DNA of 64,000 bases from an uncultured bacterium (GCA_934636825.1 CAKUBG010000011.1:8253-72252); one strand, 5' to 3'; shown: positions 17,578-26,711, counted from the stretch's first letter. Notes: generated by a model from the sequence alone, not told the origin. Program-made: numbers and translations.

Positions 17578-18852
17578 ATGAGATTAGATAAATCTGAGAG
17601 AGTTTACTCTCAACTTACTTCCATTATTCCCGGCGGCGTCAACAGTCCGTTCCGCGGTTTTAACCAAGTCGGAGGCTTCCCTCCCATTATTGCCAAAGGC
17701 GTAGGCAGCCAAGTTTACGATATTGACGGCAATTGCTACTTAGATCTTTGCTGTGGTTGGGGCCCCTTGCTTTTCGGCCATTGCCATCCCCACATTGTTG
17801 AAGCCGTTAAGAGCGCTGCTGAACGCGGCACCCTCTTCGGCGCCTCCACTGAAGGCGAATTGAAGTTGGCCCAGATGGTTCGCGAAGCCTATCCTTCTAT
17901 GGAAATGTTGCGCTTTGTCAATTCCGGCGCCGAAGCTGTCAACTCTGCTTTGCGTGTGGCCCGCTCCGTTACTCGCCGCCCACGTATCATGAAATTTGAA
18001 GGTTGCTACCATGGCCATGTCGAGTGTTTAGACTCAGTCGGCATTGAAGCCGAAGAAAACGGTGGCCCTTTAGCTTTAGGTGCCTCTCCCGGAGCTGCCG
18101 CCGAAACTGTAGTTGCCGATTTTAACGATTTAGAAAAAGTAAAAGCTTTATTTGAGCAATATCCAGGCGAAATTGCCGCTGCCATCTTAGAGCCGGTGAC
18201 CGGCTCCATGGGAGTCATCGCTCCCGAACCCGGCTTCCTTGAAGGTGTACGCGATCTTTGCCACGCTCACGGAGCCCTCTTCATTTTAGACGAAGTTCTT
18301 ACCGGCTTCCGCTTAGCTAAAGGCGGCGCCCAGGAACGCTTCCACATTGCTGCCGACCTCACTTGCTTGGGCAAAGCCATTTCCGGTGGCTTAGCTATGG
18401 GCGCTTACGGCGGCAAAGCTGAATATATGAAGAGCGTTTCTCCTACCGGCCCGATTTATCAAGCCGGCACCTATTGCGGCAACCCCATCAGTGTTTATGG
18501 CGCTATCGCCGAATTGGAGTTGGCCTTCCAGCCAGGAGTTTATGAGCGTTTGGAAACTCTCTCCAACCGTTTAGTCAATGGCCTTAAAGAAGTAGGCGGT
18601 ATGCTGGTGCAAAGCGTAGGCTCTATGTTCTTTATCGCTTTTGGCCCCAAGCAAGTGCGCAACTACCAAGATAGCACCCAATTCGATTATGAGACCTTCG
18701 CCAAATTCTTCCACGCTATGTTGGACGAAGGTATCTACCTCCCGCCATCAACAACCGACGCCGCTTGTATTTCTGCCGTTCACACTGAAGCAGAAATTGA
18801 CCGCGTAATCGAAACGGCCGACCGTGTGATGAAAAAACTCAAATTAAAGTAA
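17578..18852 (+). CDS. hemL: Glutamate-1-semialdehyde 2,1-aminomutase
   Basis: 424 residues. Class-III aminotransferase fold with the HemL-specific start SIIPGGVNSPFRGF, the PLP-phosphate region FVNSGAEAVNSALRVAR, YHGHVE, LDEVLTGFRLAKGGAQ and the PLP lysine in LGKAISGGLAMGAYGG. It converts glutamate 1-semialdehyde to 5-aminolevulinate, the entry to tetrapyrroles by the C5 route. Codons are richer in C at third positions than most neighbours, suggesting strong expression. No other haem gene is nearby. The 262 bases upstream, shared with the divergent GspF-type gene, hold no recognisable element. Confidence 0.95.
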   Translation: MRLDKSERVYSQLTSIIPGGVNSPFRGFNQVGGFPPIIAKGVGSQVYDIDGNCYLDLCCGWGPLLFGHCHPHIVEAVKSAAERGTLFGASTEGELKLAQMVREAYPSMEMLRFVNSGAEAVNSALRVARSVTRRPRIMKFEGCYHGHVECLDSVGIEAEENGGPLALGASPGAAAETVVADFNDLEKVKALFEQYPGEIAAAILEPVTGSMGVIAPEPGFLEGVRDLCHAHGALFILDEVLTGFRLAKGGAQERFHIAADLTCLGKAISGGLAMGAYGGKAEYMKSVSPTGPIYQAGTYCGNPISVYGAIAELELAFQPGVYERLETLSNRLVNGLKEVGGMLVQSVGSMFFIAFGPKQVRNYQDSTQFDYETFAKFFHAMLDEGIYLPPSTTDAACISAVHTEAEIDRVIETADRVMKKLKLK

Positions 18853-18872
18853 TTCACACTTGAGAAAATACG

Positions 18873-18929
18873 CAGCCCTCTCACCCGACTAAAGTCATAT
18901 CGACTAAAGCTGAGCAAGAGGGCTGTTTT
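18873..18929 (+). terminator. Intrinsic terminator after hemL
   Basis: CAGCCCTCT pairs with AGAGGGCTG around a loop containing two copies of CGACTAAAG/CGACTAAAG-like sequence, followed by four T. The next gene's ribosome site lies just downstream. Confidence 0.65.
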
Positions 18930-18943
18930 GAAAGGAGCATTTT

Positions 18944-19261
18944 ATGGCTAACGGCTTTTTTAGCGCCACCGGTGATATTATGAAAGGTTTAGCCGACGCA
19001 GCTGCTAGGAAGCGCGACGAATTGGTCAGCTCGGCCGAAACCAGATTAAAGATAGAACGACTTAAATCAGAAGTACGTACCTTACGCCAAGAGAAAGACG
19101 GCCTTTTAAACGCTCTGGCTCTTAAAGTTTATGAAAGCTACGTCAAAGGTGAAGTGAAAGACCCGGGTTTGCAAGCAACTTGTCAAAATATCCAGCTTAA
19201 ACAATGGGAAATAGATGAAAAATGGGCGGAGATTAATCGTGTCAAATCAAGCAATACCTAA
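18944..19261 (+). CDS. Small coiled-coil protein of unknown function
   Basis: 105 residues, ATG with GAAAGGAG upstream. Almost entirely helical: residues ~20-65 are charged heptads (RLKIERLKSEVRTLRQEK) predicting a coiled coil, and a second helix near 85-100. No signal peptide or membrane helix. Its last 23 bases overlap the preferred GTG start of rdgB, so translation is probably coupled. Function not recognised. Confidence 0.6.
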   Translation: MANGFFSATGDIMKGLADAAARKRDELVSSAETRLKIERLKSEVRTLRQEKDGLLNALALKVYESYVKGEVKDPGLQATCQNIQLKQWEIDEKWAEINRVKSSNT

Positions 19262-19886
19262 ATTACTTTTAGCAACCGGCAATGCTCATAAAGCTGCAGA
19301 AATGAAAGCTATTTTAGCCGGTTGGCCCATAGAATTAGTAAGTTTAAGCGAAATAGATCCTAAACATACCATTACCGAACCGGAGGAAACCGGCAATACC
19401 TATTTAGAAAATGCGCTCATTAAAGCCAAACACTACGGACAGGCTGCCCATATGGCCTGTTTGGCAGACGATTCAGGCTTGGAAATAGACGCTTTAGAGG
19501 GAGCGCCGGGGCTCTTTTCTCATCGTTTTTTAAGTCAGTGCCAAAGCCAAGCGGAAAAAAATGAAAAAGTTTTAGAAATTTTACGTGACGAGCCTTTGGA
19601 AAAGCGTCATGCTCAGTTTCGCTGCCTGTGCGTTATTGACGGTTTGGACAAATTAGGTTTAGTCTCTCCTGCTGACGAATATATTAAGGCCGAAGCGCTA
19701 TGTCCCGGCCATATTGCTTTTGAAGCTTACGGTCGCGGCGGCTTTGGTTATGATCCTATTTTTATGCCTGATTTAGGAAACGGTCGTCACATGGCCGAGC
19801 TTAGTGAAAAAGAAAAAAACGACATAAGCCATCGCGGTCAGGCTGTGCGCCAAGCTGTGCGTATACTGCTTGACAAACTGGCCTAA
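19239..19886 (+). CDS. rdgB: XTP/dITP pyrophosphatase (RdgB/HAM1)
   Basis: 215 residues. I prefer the GTG at 19239 (GGAG eight bases upstream), which gives the short N-terminus usual in the family. Motifs: LLLATGNAHKAAEMK (nucleotide binding), ADDSGLEIDALEGAPGLFSHRF and GRGGFGYDPIFMPD. Removes non-canonical purine nucleoside triphosphates (XTP, ITP, dITP) from the pool. The start overlaps the 3' end of the coiled-coil gene. Confidence 0.93.
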   Translation: MSNQAIPKLLLATGNAHKAAEMKAILAGWPIELVSLSEIDPKHTITEPEETGNTYLENALIKAKHYGQAAHMACLADDSGLEIDALEGAPGLFSHRFLSQCQSQAEKNEKVLEILRDEPLEKRHAQFRCLCVIDGLDKLGLVSPADEYIKAEALCPGHIAFEAYGRGGFGYDPIFMPDLGNGRHMAELSEKEKNDISHRGQAVRQAVRILLDKLA

Positions 19887-19913
19887 TCTATCAAGGCTGT
19901 TTCTTTTTCAACC

Positions 19914-21224
19914 TTATTTAACAATCTGGCGCATGATAAAGCGCACTGGATAGTTGGAAGCTCCTTCCGGAAGCGTTAGGAGGCGTACGACTGCGCTCTG
20001 TCCGGCAGGCACAGAAAATGAAGCAGCCTTATATTCACTGAAAGGCTCAGCTTCTTTAGTCAAAGAGCGATCGTTATATTGGTTGCCGAAACGGAAATAG
20101 GCTAAATCCGGCACTTGTTCGCTTAACCAAGCGGTAGGCTCTATTATTTGATTATAAAAATCAGTTTGCTCCAAAACAGTAGCTGTGGCCTTTCCTCCTC
20201 TGGGGTTGATCACAAGTTCAAAATCGGCTGCGCTTGCAGTTGGGTTAATAAGCAAAAATTGCAAAGCATAAACGACTCCATAATCGCCTCTAAGTTCTGG
20301 GCCAACTATTATATTGGGCTGTCTGAGCGCTCCCACAGCGGCGCGGACTTCGGAAGCTTTGTCATCTTCGACAATAACCGCCTTATTGATAAATTGATCG
20401 GCGCAAGCGTAGATGCCGCGAGCGTGAACATCCTTGGGATTGGAAAGTAAATTAAAACTCAGCATCTCCTGAGGATCTTCCAAAGCATTCAAATAGAAAC
20501 TTACTTCGCCACCTTCCAAAAGAGTAAATTGAGTTGTACCGCTAAGCACCTGGCAATAGGGCAATTTTTGACAAAAAACTGTTATACTTTGCTCGGGATC
20601 TATTTCCAAAAGGCGACCGCAGCCAGCAGCTAAACAGCGTAAAAATTGCTCATTATTTTTATGTCCAGCCTGAAAATAATCTCTATCCGGGCCACCTTCA
20701 CCCTCAATTAGCATAATTGTAGCTTTTTGGCGTCGTGAATTGTTACGCAAATCTAAACGAAGCCACAATTGATTATCCTCTTTGCCACCTTCATGATAAT
20801 ATTGAAAACGCAAAGGCTTAAAGGGAATAAGTCCTCCTTTAAATAACAAACCGCGCTCTTTAACACGCTCAGGATGATCGGAAAAAGACAAAATCTCAGT
20901 TTTGAGATTTGGATAAGCAACATTTTTAATCAGCAAACCGTTGGATAGGCAAATTTGCTGGCCCGGATAAAGCTCGGGCAAAGTTTCCTCAATGGAAAAT
21001 CCCAAGCGTTTAGCCGTAGCTTGCAAATAGGCACTATTGGCAGGATTACCAAAGACTGTTAAAATGTTTTTTTTCCCTTTTTGGGCAGCTTCAGAAGTAT
21101 CAGTTTTAATAGAAAAATTTTGCCCTTCGCTCTGAGTTTGAGCTTCGACTGAATAAGGCATAAACATAAACAAACTTAGCCAAAATCCCAACCCTACTAA
21201 AAAGAAATAATATTTAAATCGCAT
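19914..21224 (-). CDS. Exported protein of unknown function
   Basis: 436 residues. Signal peptide (residues ~1-28: two Phe/Leu-rich stretches ending SVEAQ). The mature protein looks beta-rich with repeated short hydrophobic strands (LWLRLDLRNN, VVYALQFLLINPTASAADFELVINP, AAVVRLLTLPEG-like end), compatible with beta-sandwich modules. No catalytic motif or known family recognised. It is the last of three minus-strand genes (22769 to 19914) of unknown function that probably form an operon; the upstream neighbour's stop is 20 bases before its start. Confidence 0.5.
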   Translation of the reverse strand: MRFKYYFFLVGLGFWLSLFMFMPYSVEAQTQSEGQNFSIKTDTSEAAQKGKKNILTVFGNPANSAYLQATAKRLGFSIEETLPELYPGQQICLSNGLLIKNVAYPNLKTEILSFSDHPERVKERGLLFKGGLIPFKPLRFQYYHEGGKEDNQLWLRLDLRNNSRRQKATIMLIEGEGGPDRDYFQAGHKNNEQFLRCLAAGCGRLLEIDPEQSITVFCQKLPYCQVLSGTTQFTLLEGGEVSFYLNALEDPQEMLSFNLLSNPKDVHARGIYACADQFINKAVIVEDDKASEVRAAVGALRQPNIIVGPELRGDYGVVYALQFLLINPTASAADFELVINPRGGKATATVLEQTDFYNQIIEPTAWLSEQVPDLAYFRFGNQYNDRSLTKEAEPFSEYKAASFSVPAGQSAVVRLLTLPEGASNYPVRFIMRQIVK

Positions 21225-21244
21225 ATATTTTTACCCTAAAAAAA

Positions 21245-22120
21245 CTAGTCATCCTCAGCAAACAGTTCTTCTATACTGCTGGGAGAGCGGTGAGTATAAA
21301 TTAAAGAGAGCATTTTCCCCTTAGTGCGACAATTGGGTAAGTCTAAGTTTTCGCTGCCCAAAGCATTGTCGAGATAAGTTTTTAAAGGTATAACCAGTTC
21401 GGTATTTTCGGTAATAATTTGATAAATGATAGGGTGGCTGCCTGAGGAAAAAATACGCACCGGTTGCTTGCCTTCTAAGTTAGCAATAACCAATTCTATA
21501 CTGCCACTAGAATTGATGCGCGGATAAACACTAACAAATAAAGGATTATCGGAATCGTCACTTTCGCAGACAACTTCTTCCAAAATGCGCAAAAATTCTT
21601 GCTCTTTGCTATTAAAATTGAATAAATATGAAGCGTGGCGCGAATCTTTAGCCAACTGGGGTAAAGTTGAACCCGGTTTATACACAGTATCGTACAAAGG
21701 CAAAGCATAAGGATAAGATACCCAGCGGCGCGTGCCTATATATTGAGTGCGATCGAAGCGCTCGCTGCCTATTACTCTATCCAACCAACCTTTAAAATCG
21801 TTAGCAAATTGAGTGCGTGCGGTCATAAAAGCACAAGAACAAGACAAACCACTTATACAATTAAGTTTTACTTTTTGGCACACACCATTCATAGTAACAT
21901 GTAATACTACCGGAGAAGCCGGATTGTAGCGTGGCTGCAATTCAAATTCAAGCTGATTTTGATGCAAAAATTCAACTAAATATTCTTCGGTAACTGTAAG
22001 ACTGTAAATAGGTTCTTGTACGTAACGAAATAAAGTAGGTTTGCTTTCCAGCGATTTCCAGGTCAGATGTTCGACCATACGCCGCTTGCGTCTTAGAAGC
22101 TCTTGTCCTGATTCAAGCAT
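21245..22120 (-). CDS. Protein of unknown function
   Basis: 291 residues. No signal peptide or membrane helix is apparent, which is odd since both neighbours are exported. The N-terminal 40 residues are charged and helical (ELLRRKRRMVEHLTWKSLE); a central Cys-containing strand region (VKLNCISGLSCSCAFM) suggests metal or redox chemistry but fits no motif I know. Expected start ATG at 22120. Co-directional with both neighbours and separated by 46 and 20 bases, so co-expression is likely. Confidence 0.5.
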   Translation of the reverse strand: MLESGQELLRRKRRMVEHLTWKSLESKPTLFRYVQEPIYSLTVTEEYLVEFLHQNQLEFELQPRYNPASPVVLHVTMNGVCQKVKLNCISGLSCSCAFMTARTQFANDFKGWLDRVIGSERFDRTQYIGTRRWVSYPYALPLYDTVYKPGSTLPQLAKDSRHASYLFNFNSKEQEFLRILEEVVCESDDSDNPLFVSVYPRINSSGSIELVIANLEGKQPVRIFSSGSHPIIYQIITENTELVIPLKTYLDNALGSENLDLPNCRTKGKMLSLIYTHRSPSSIEELFAEDD

Positions 22121-22166
22121 AAATTTTTCTTTCCTTAAAAAGACAAATTTGCCTTCTCACTAACTT

Positions 22167-22769
22167 TTAGCGATCTGTCACAGTCGAAGAAGTTTCCCAT
22201 TGTAAAGTGTTGAGCGCTTTAGAGCCTCGGCGAACTTCCAAACGGAAACTATGATTGCCAGGACTTAGGTTAGCAGGATAATAAATAAAACCGGGATGTT
22301 TAATTTGGGCGCTATTTACGGCCCGACCGTCTACATAAAGCTTTAGGCAATCGTAAATAGACAGAGCTTCCGTAGCATAGAATCTAGCGAATACAGGTTC
22401 TCCTCCCTTACATTCGACTTGGGGGCCGTATTCCAAAAAAGCAAAACCGCAAGTAGGCTTATGAACGATTGAAACGGGATCTAAATGGAGTTCAGTTACT
22501 AAGCCCAGTTTATTAAGATGCGCACAACCTAACATTTTTGCATATTTTTTATCTAGCTTACTTTCCGATAGCGATATATTTTGCACAGTTATTTTTGCGT
22601 GGGGGGCCAAAGTCAAATTGTTGGCACCCAATAAAATATCGCCATAACGATAATCGTAAAAAGTTCCGCCAACTATAACTTGCTCTTGAGATTTAGCTGA
22701 GCCACTGCTCGCCAAACCTAAGCAAAAACATACAAAAAACAAAAGCCAAAGGCAAACTTTATTACGCAT
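22167..22769 (-). CDS. Exported protein with an Ig-like C-terminal region
   Basis: 200 residues. Clear signal peptide (MRNKVCLWLLFFVCFCLGLA..., cleaved near SGSAKS). The last ~70 residues (LKLYVDGRAVNSAQIKHP, then FIYYPANLSPGNHSFRLEVRRG) look like an Ig-like module found in surface and cell-wall proteins; the middle carries four Cys. First gene of the three-gene minus-strand block. No function recognised. Confidence 0.5.
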   Translation of the reverse strand: MRNKVCLWLLFFVCFCLGLASSGSAKSQEQVIVGGTFYDYRYGDILLGANNLTLAPHAKITVQNISLSESKLDKKYAKMLGCAHLNKLGLVTELHLDPVSIVHKPTCGFAFLEYGPQVECKGGEPVFARFYATEALSIYDCLKLYVDGRAVNSAQIKHPGFIYYPANLSPGNHSFRLEVRRGSKALNTLQWETSSTVTDR

Positions 22770-22787
22770 AATGTCTCTTAAAACAAG

Positions 22788-22839
22788 AAAGCGGTTTAAT
22801 CGGCCGCGAAACTAAGATCGCCGGTCTGAAAACCGCTTT
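22788..22839 (-). terminator. Probable terminator for the UPF0173 gene
   Basis: AAAGCGGTTT pairs with AAACCGCTTT around a 32-base loop. On the minus strand the stem is followed by TTCTTGTTTTAAG, a weak T-rich tract. Confidence 0.5.
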
Positions 22840-22872
22840 AATACAATCAAAATTAAAAGCTGCAAGCTTATA

Positions 22873-23550
22873 CTATTCGTAGCGTAAAAGAGCGACGGTA
22901 GTTTCCACAGGCAGAGTTTCTTGGGAAACATCCATAGACATACTAGCCATATCTTCTACTCTGTCCATACGTACTACAAAATCATCTAAGGTATTGGAGC
23001 ACATATTTAAGTTGGCAATTTTGTCAGTCTTGTAGTGCATAGGTAAAACAATATTGGGCTGCAATTGGTTGATAACCAAGCCTGCTTCAGCTGGACCCAA
23101 AGTAGTGTTTCCACCGACAGGAATAAAGAGTACGTCAGCTTTGCTAATTTGCCCTACCTGAGTTTCGGTTAAGATATGACCCAAATCGCCTAAATGTACG
23201 AAGTGGATCCCTTCCCAATAAAAATGCCAAACTGTATTGGGACCGCGACGGCGACCGTTGAAATTGTCGTGATAGGTAGGAACACCATAAAAAGTCAGAT
23301 GTTCCTGAGTACGAACAACATTAAGTTCATTTTCCATAAGATAGGGAGAAGTTGGCTTAACCAACATAGGGTTGCCACCGACTCGGTAAGAAGCGTTGTG
23401 ATCCCGATGTTCGTGCGACATCACTACAATATCAGCATCTATGGAAGGAAACTGATAAGGAATATTACTGGAATAAGGATCAAAAACGAGGGCAGTACCC
23501 TTGGAGGAACGGATATAAAAACTAGAATGACCTAAATATCTGATAAACAT
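22873..23550 (-). CDS. UPF0173-type MBL-fold metal-dependent hydrolase
   Basis: 225 residues. Metallo-beta-lactamase motifs: SHEHRDHN (HxHxDH, ~48), HLGDLGH (~119) and LPMHYKT (~193). The overall layout (IRYLGHSSFYI start, FDPY, VLFIPVGGNTTLGPAEA) is that of UPF0173/YtkL-like hydrolases, whose substrate is unknown. Cytosolic, monocistronic or in tandem with the small upstream gene 34 bases away. Confidence 0.85.
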   Translation of the reverse strand: MFIRYLGHSSFYIRSSKGTALVFDPYSSNIPYQFPSIDADIVVMSHEHRDHNASYRVGGNPMLVKPTSPYLMENELNVVRTQEHLTFYGVPTYHDNFNGRRRGPNTVWHFYWEGIHFVHLGDLGHILTETQVGQISKADVLFIPVGGNTTLGPAEAGLVINQLQPNIVLPMHYKTDKIANLNMCSNTLDDFVVRMDRVEDMASMSMDVSQETLPVETTVALLRYE

Positions 23551-23584
23551 ATGGAAAACTATTCGCTTTTTATTTTACGCTTTG

Positions 23585-23839
23585 CTACTTAGAGGGAGTT
23601 TCAACCGGAGCGACCATGAGAACCAACTCTTTGTTGACCGCAATAAACTCCAAAGTATCCACAGGCTGACCGCTCACTGGATCAAAGAGAGTGGCGTTGG
23701 TAAGAGGAATAAAGCCTCGCTCGCGATTTATTTCATCGAGCAATCTTCCACCCGGTACCACGTGCATGTCGCCTTCAAGACGATAAGAAGTAGTTAGAAC
23801 AATTACGGGAACTTTTTCTTTTACGGTCTTTACCGCCAT
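23585..23839 (-). CDS. Small conserved protein of unknown function
   Basis: 84 residues from the ATG at 23839, which has a strong AGGAGGG site five bases upstream; the open frame continues further upstream without support. The compact beta-rich sequence (PVIVLTTSYRLEGDMHVVPG, then FIPLTNATLFDP and LEFIAVNKELV) reads like a small barrel and matches a conserved family of short proteins I have seen in anaerobic bacteria but cannot name. Lies just upstream of the UPF0173 gene. Confidence 0.65.
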   Translation of the reverse strand: MAVKTVKEKVPVIVLTTSYRLEGDMHVVPGGRLLDEINRERGFIPLTNATLFDPVSGQPVDTLEFIAVNKELVLMVAPVETPSK

Positions 23840-24077
23840 AATAACCCTCCTGACTGACGCCGCAGCACCAAGACGCATCCTTATAAAAACTTACGCAGCC
23901 ATCTTCTGAGTCGCGATCTAGCCACTAGGGACAGACGCAACCACAGCACTGAAGCCAATGGTGATTAGCCATATGTAAATTTCTTCCTGCCTTGCCTTGA
24001 GTAACAGCATTTAGCAAAACAGCGAAAAGTGCCTCAAAAGCGGGATTTTAAGCAAGGTCAGAGAATTGAGCGGGACT

Positions 24078-24407
24078 ATGTTCGATCAGCTTGATAATTG
24101 TGCCGCAGCCGCTAAAATAAAGTCTTTTGGCCCTTTCGATATGCGCCCCATGTTCGGTGGCTTTGCCCTATTTAAGGATGGCACCTATTTTGGTATTGCC
24201 TCCCAAGGCTCTCTTTTTTTTCGCGTCAATGATTGCACGCGCCAAAAATATATAGCGGAAGGCTCACATCCTCTAGTATCCGGAGGACGTTATACTTTTG
24301 CCAATACTTATCGAGTTCCGCATTCAGCTCTAGAAAATGAACGTGAGCTTTTAGCTTTAGCCCAAGAAGCCTGGGAAATCGCTCGTTATCAAGCGGGACA
24401 GCTTTAA
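24078..24407 (+). CDS. TfoX N-terminal domain protein
   Basis: 109 residues from the ATG at 24078 (a TTG at 24066 is possible). The fold signature MRPMFGGFALFKDGTYFGI with FFRVNDCTRQKY and YRVPHSAL identifies the TfoX_N domain. Full-length TfoX regulates competence in gammaproteobacteria; stand-alone domains like this one are widespread and of unsettled function. Situated just before the sigma-54 promoter of nupC. Confidence 0.82.
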   Translation: MFDQLDNCAAAAKIKSFGPFDMRPMFGGFALFKDGTYFGIASQGSLFFRVNDCTRQKYIAEGSHPLVSGGRYTFANTYRVPHSALENERELLALAQEAWEIARYQAGQL

Positions 24408-24474
24408 ATGTCCGCAGAGTTTTTTGCCTATTTGGCACAGACAATTCGGCAGGACGGCAAGTTTTAGGCACGAA

Positions 24475-24491
24475 TTGGCACGGCTATTGCT
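24475..24491 (+). promoter_or_regulatory. Sigma-54 (RpoN) promoter for nupC
   Basis: TTGGCACGGCTATTGCT matches the sigma-54 consensus YTGGCACGrNNNTTGCW at every defined position; GG (24477-24478) and GC (24489-24490) have the required spacing. The predicted start (~24502) lies 33 bases before the nupC ATG and leaves room for its GAGGTG ribosome site. No enhancer-binding-protein gene is adjacent. Confidence 0.75.
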
Positions 24492-24534
24492 GTAAACAGC
24501 GGCAGCTATTTTTCCCTTTCAATGAGGTGTTCAT

Positions 24535-25833
24535 ATGGAGAGATTTACCGGATTGCTCGGTATGCTATTCATCCTAGGCATTGCATGGGCGTTCTCCACC
24601 AATCGCAAAAAAATCAACTACAAAACCGTAGGTATTGGTTTAGGGTTGCAAGTAGTCTTAGGATTATTCGTATTAAAGACAGAGATCGGCCACAATATTT
24701 TTGCTTTCTTGGGGCACCTCGTCAATAAGCTTCTTGAGTTTACCAACGAAGGTTCACACTTCGTTTTCGGTGCTCTCGTACCCGCTAGCAGCAACGAACA
24801 AGGCGCTCTGGGTATGATCTTTGCCTTCCAGGTACTTCCGGCTATTATTTTCGTCGGTTCTTTAGCTTCTATTGCTTACTACTTAGGCATTATGCAATTC
24901 ATTATCAGAGTTGTAGCTAAGTTGGTAGTAAAATTTATGAACACCTCTGGCGCCGAGAGCCTTTATGCTATCGGCACTGTATTTGTAGGCCAGAGTGAAG
25001 CTCCCCTTTTGGTTCGTCCCTACTTAGAGAAGATGACCCGCTCCGAGCTTAACACCATTATGACCGGCGGTATGGCTACCATTGCCGGCTCCGTGCTCTT
25101 CGCCTATGTAGGTATGCTCGGTCCCGAATGGGCTCCCCACATCATCACCGCTTCTATTATGGGCGCTCCTGCCGGCTTAGTTCTTTCCAAGATTCTCTGC
25201 CCCGAAGAAGGCGAGCCAGAGACTTCTGGCGTCGTCGAATTAAAAACCGAATGCAAAGAAAAATCCATTATTGAAGCTGCTTCTAAAGGCGCCATCGACG
25301 GTATGCACTTAGCTTTCATCGTCGGTACCGTACTTATTGCCTTTATTGCTATTATCGCTACCGTTAACGGTGTATTGGGTTATTTCGGCCACGCTTGCGA
25401 CGTCGTCGCTGGCTGGTTCGGTCAGACTTTCCTTTATGCTGACAAAATTTCCATCCAGAGCATTTTGGGTATCATTCTTTGGCCCGTGGCTTGGTTAATC
25501 GGTGCCCCCTCTTCCGACGCTCAGATCGTAGCTTCCTTGATCGGTGAGAAACTCGTATTGAACGAGTTCGTAGCCTATTCCGACCTTTTGAACCACATGA
25601 CCGTCGGCGACAAAGCTGCCGTTTTGCAAGAACTCACCCAAAAGGGTAAACTCATTGCCACTTTCGCTCTCTGCGGTTTTGCCAACTTCTCCTCTATCGG
25701 TATTAACGTCGGATGCATCGGCGGTTTGGCTCCCAGTCGTCAGTCCGAATTGGCCAAACTCGGCATCAGAGCCATGTTTGGTGGCGCCATGGCTTCCATG
25801 ATGACCGCTTGCTTAGCCGGTATTCTCATGTAA
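24535..25833 (+). CDS. nupC: Concentrative nucleoside transporter NupC
   Basis: 432 residues, GAGGTG ribosome site. Polytopic membrane protein. CNT signature GTVFVGQSEAPLLVRPYL (HP1 re-entrant region, ~144) with MTRSELNTIMTGGMATIAGSVLFAYV, and GFANFSSIGINVGCIGGLAP with PSRQSELAKLGIRAM near the C-terminus. Cation-coupled uptake of nucleosides across the inner membrane. Expression is probably controlled by sigma-54 and therefore by an unseen activator. High C at codon third positions suggests strong expression. Confidence 0.93.
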   Translation: MERFTGLLGMLFILGIAWAFSTNRKKINYKTVGIGLGLQVVLGLFVLKTEIGHNIFAFLGHLVNKLLEFTNEGSHFVFGALVPASSNEQGALGMIFAFQVLPAIIFVGSLASIAYYLGIMQFIIRVVAKLVVKFMNTSGAESLYAIGTVFVGQSEAPLLVRPYLEKMTRSELNTIMTGGMATIAGSVLFAYVGMLGPEWAPHIITASIMGAPAGLVLSKILCPEEGEPETSGVVELKTECKEKSIIEAASKGAIDGMHLAFIVGTVLIAFIAIIATVNGVLGYFGHACDVVAGWFGQTFLYADKISIQSILGIILWPVAWLIGAPSSDAQIVASLIGEKLVLNEFVAYSDLLNHMTVGDKAAVLQELTQKGKLIATFALCGFANFSSIGINVGCIGGLAPSRQSELAKLGIRAMFGGAMASMMTACLAGILM

Positions 25834-25860
25834 AGTTTTGGCTACTTTCGCCAACAAATA

Positions 25861-25892
25861 AAAAGCGACTCTCCACGGAGAGCCGCTTTTTT
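25861..25892. terminator. Strong bidirectional terminator after nupC
   Basis: AAAAGCG-CTCTC pairs with GAGAG-CGCTTTT, with an A-run before and eight T after the stem. It also bounds the left end of the restriction-modification island. Confidence 0.9.
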
Positions 25893-25925
25893 TTGTATTA
25901 TCTTTTTGTATTATCCCCAAATGCT

Positions 25926-26711
25926 TTAACTTTCTTGTCCAACTAGACGCCTAATAGATAATTCTATGTATTCCTTGGCATTGTCAATTCCAATGTATCG
26001 TCTTGAAAGTTTCTTAGCTGCAACTCCAGTTGTTGAACTACCACAAAAAGGATCTAAAACCAACGCTCCTTCATCGGTAGATGCGAGGATAATTCTTTCA
26101 AGAAGATATAATGGTTTCTGTGTAGGATGTTTTCCATAACTTTTTTCTTTTATTGAAGTCAGGGAGCCTCTCCAAACATCCTTCATCTGTTTTCCAGAGT
26201 TCATTTCTTTCATTAAAGCGTAATTAAAATAATGCTTTGCAGTTTTTTCATTCTTCTGCGCCCAAAGAATCGTCTCCGTGCTATGCGTGAAGCAGCGACA
26301 TGCTAAATTAGGTGGAGGGTTTGTTTTTTGCCAAGTTATATTGTTAATAATTTTGAAGCCTTCTTGTTCAAGAGCGACACCAATACTGTAGATATTGTGG
26401 AGTGTTCCACTTATCCATATGCTTCCATTAGTAGTCAATGCCGCTTTGCACAGCCTAATCCAACTACGATTGAATTTATGCTTTTCTTCAAATGATATTG
26501 CTTTATCCCAATCACCTTTGTTTACAGAAACCATACGACCTGCATAGCATGTAATTCCACCACTACTTAAAAAGTATGGCGGATCAGCGAATATCATATC
26601 CACCGTTCCAGGTTTAACTTTCTCGAGAACGGAAAATGCATTCCCAAGTATTAGCATTTCAGTCTCTGTTTTATAAGCACAATTTATATTTTCAGAGAAT
26701 ATATTTTCCAT
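25926..26711 (-). CDS. Beta-class DNA adenine methyltransferase (DpnA/M.DpnIIB-like)
   Basis: 261 residues. Motif IV DPPYFLSSG at ~43 precedes motif I at the C-terminus (LDPFCGSSTTGVAAKKLSRRYIGID, ~219), the permuted order of beta-class N6-adenine/N4-cytosine methylases. The FxGxGTT box reads FCGSSTT. Third gene of the operon: endonuclease, Dam-type methylase, this enzyme. DpnA-type partners in DpnII systems methylate GATC in single-stranded DNA, protecting incoming DNA; that role here is inference from context. No clear Shine-Dalgarno; the gap to the preceding stop is 11 bases. Confidence 0.85.
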   Translation of the reverse strand: MENIFSENINCAYKTETEMLILGNAFSVLEKVKPGTVDMIFADPPYFLSSGGITCYAGRMVSVNKGDWDKAISFEEKHKFNRSWIRLCKAALTTNGSIWISGTLHNIYSIGVALEQEGFKIINNITWQKTNPPPNLACRCFTHSTETILWAQKNEKTAKHYFNYALMKEMNSGKQMKDVWRGSLTSIKEKSYGKHPTQKPLYLLERIILASTDEGALVLDPFCGSSTTGVAAKKLSRRYIGIDNAKEYIELSIRRLVGQES

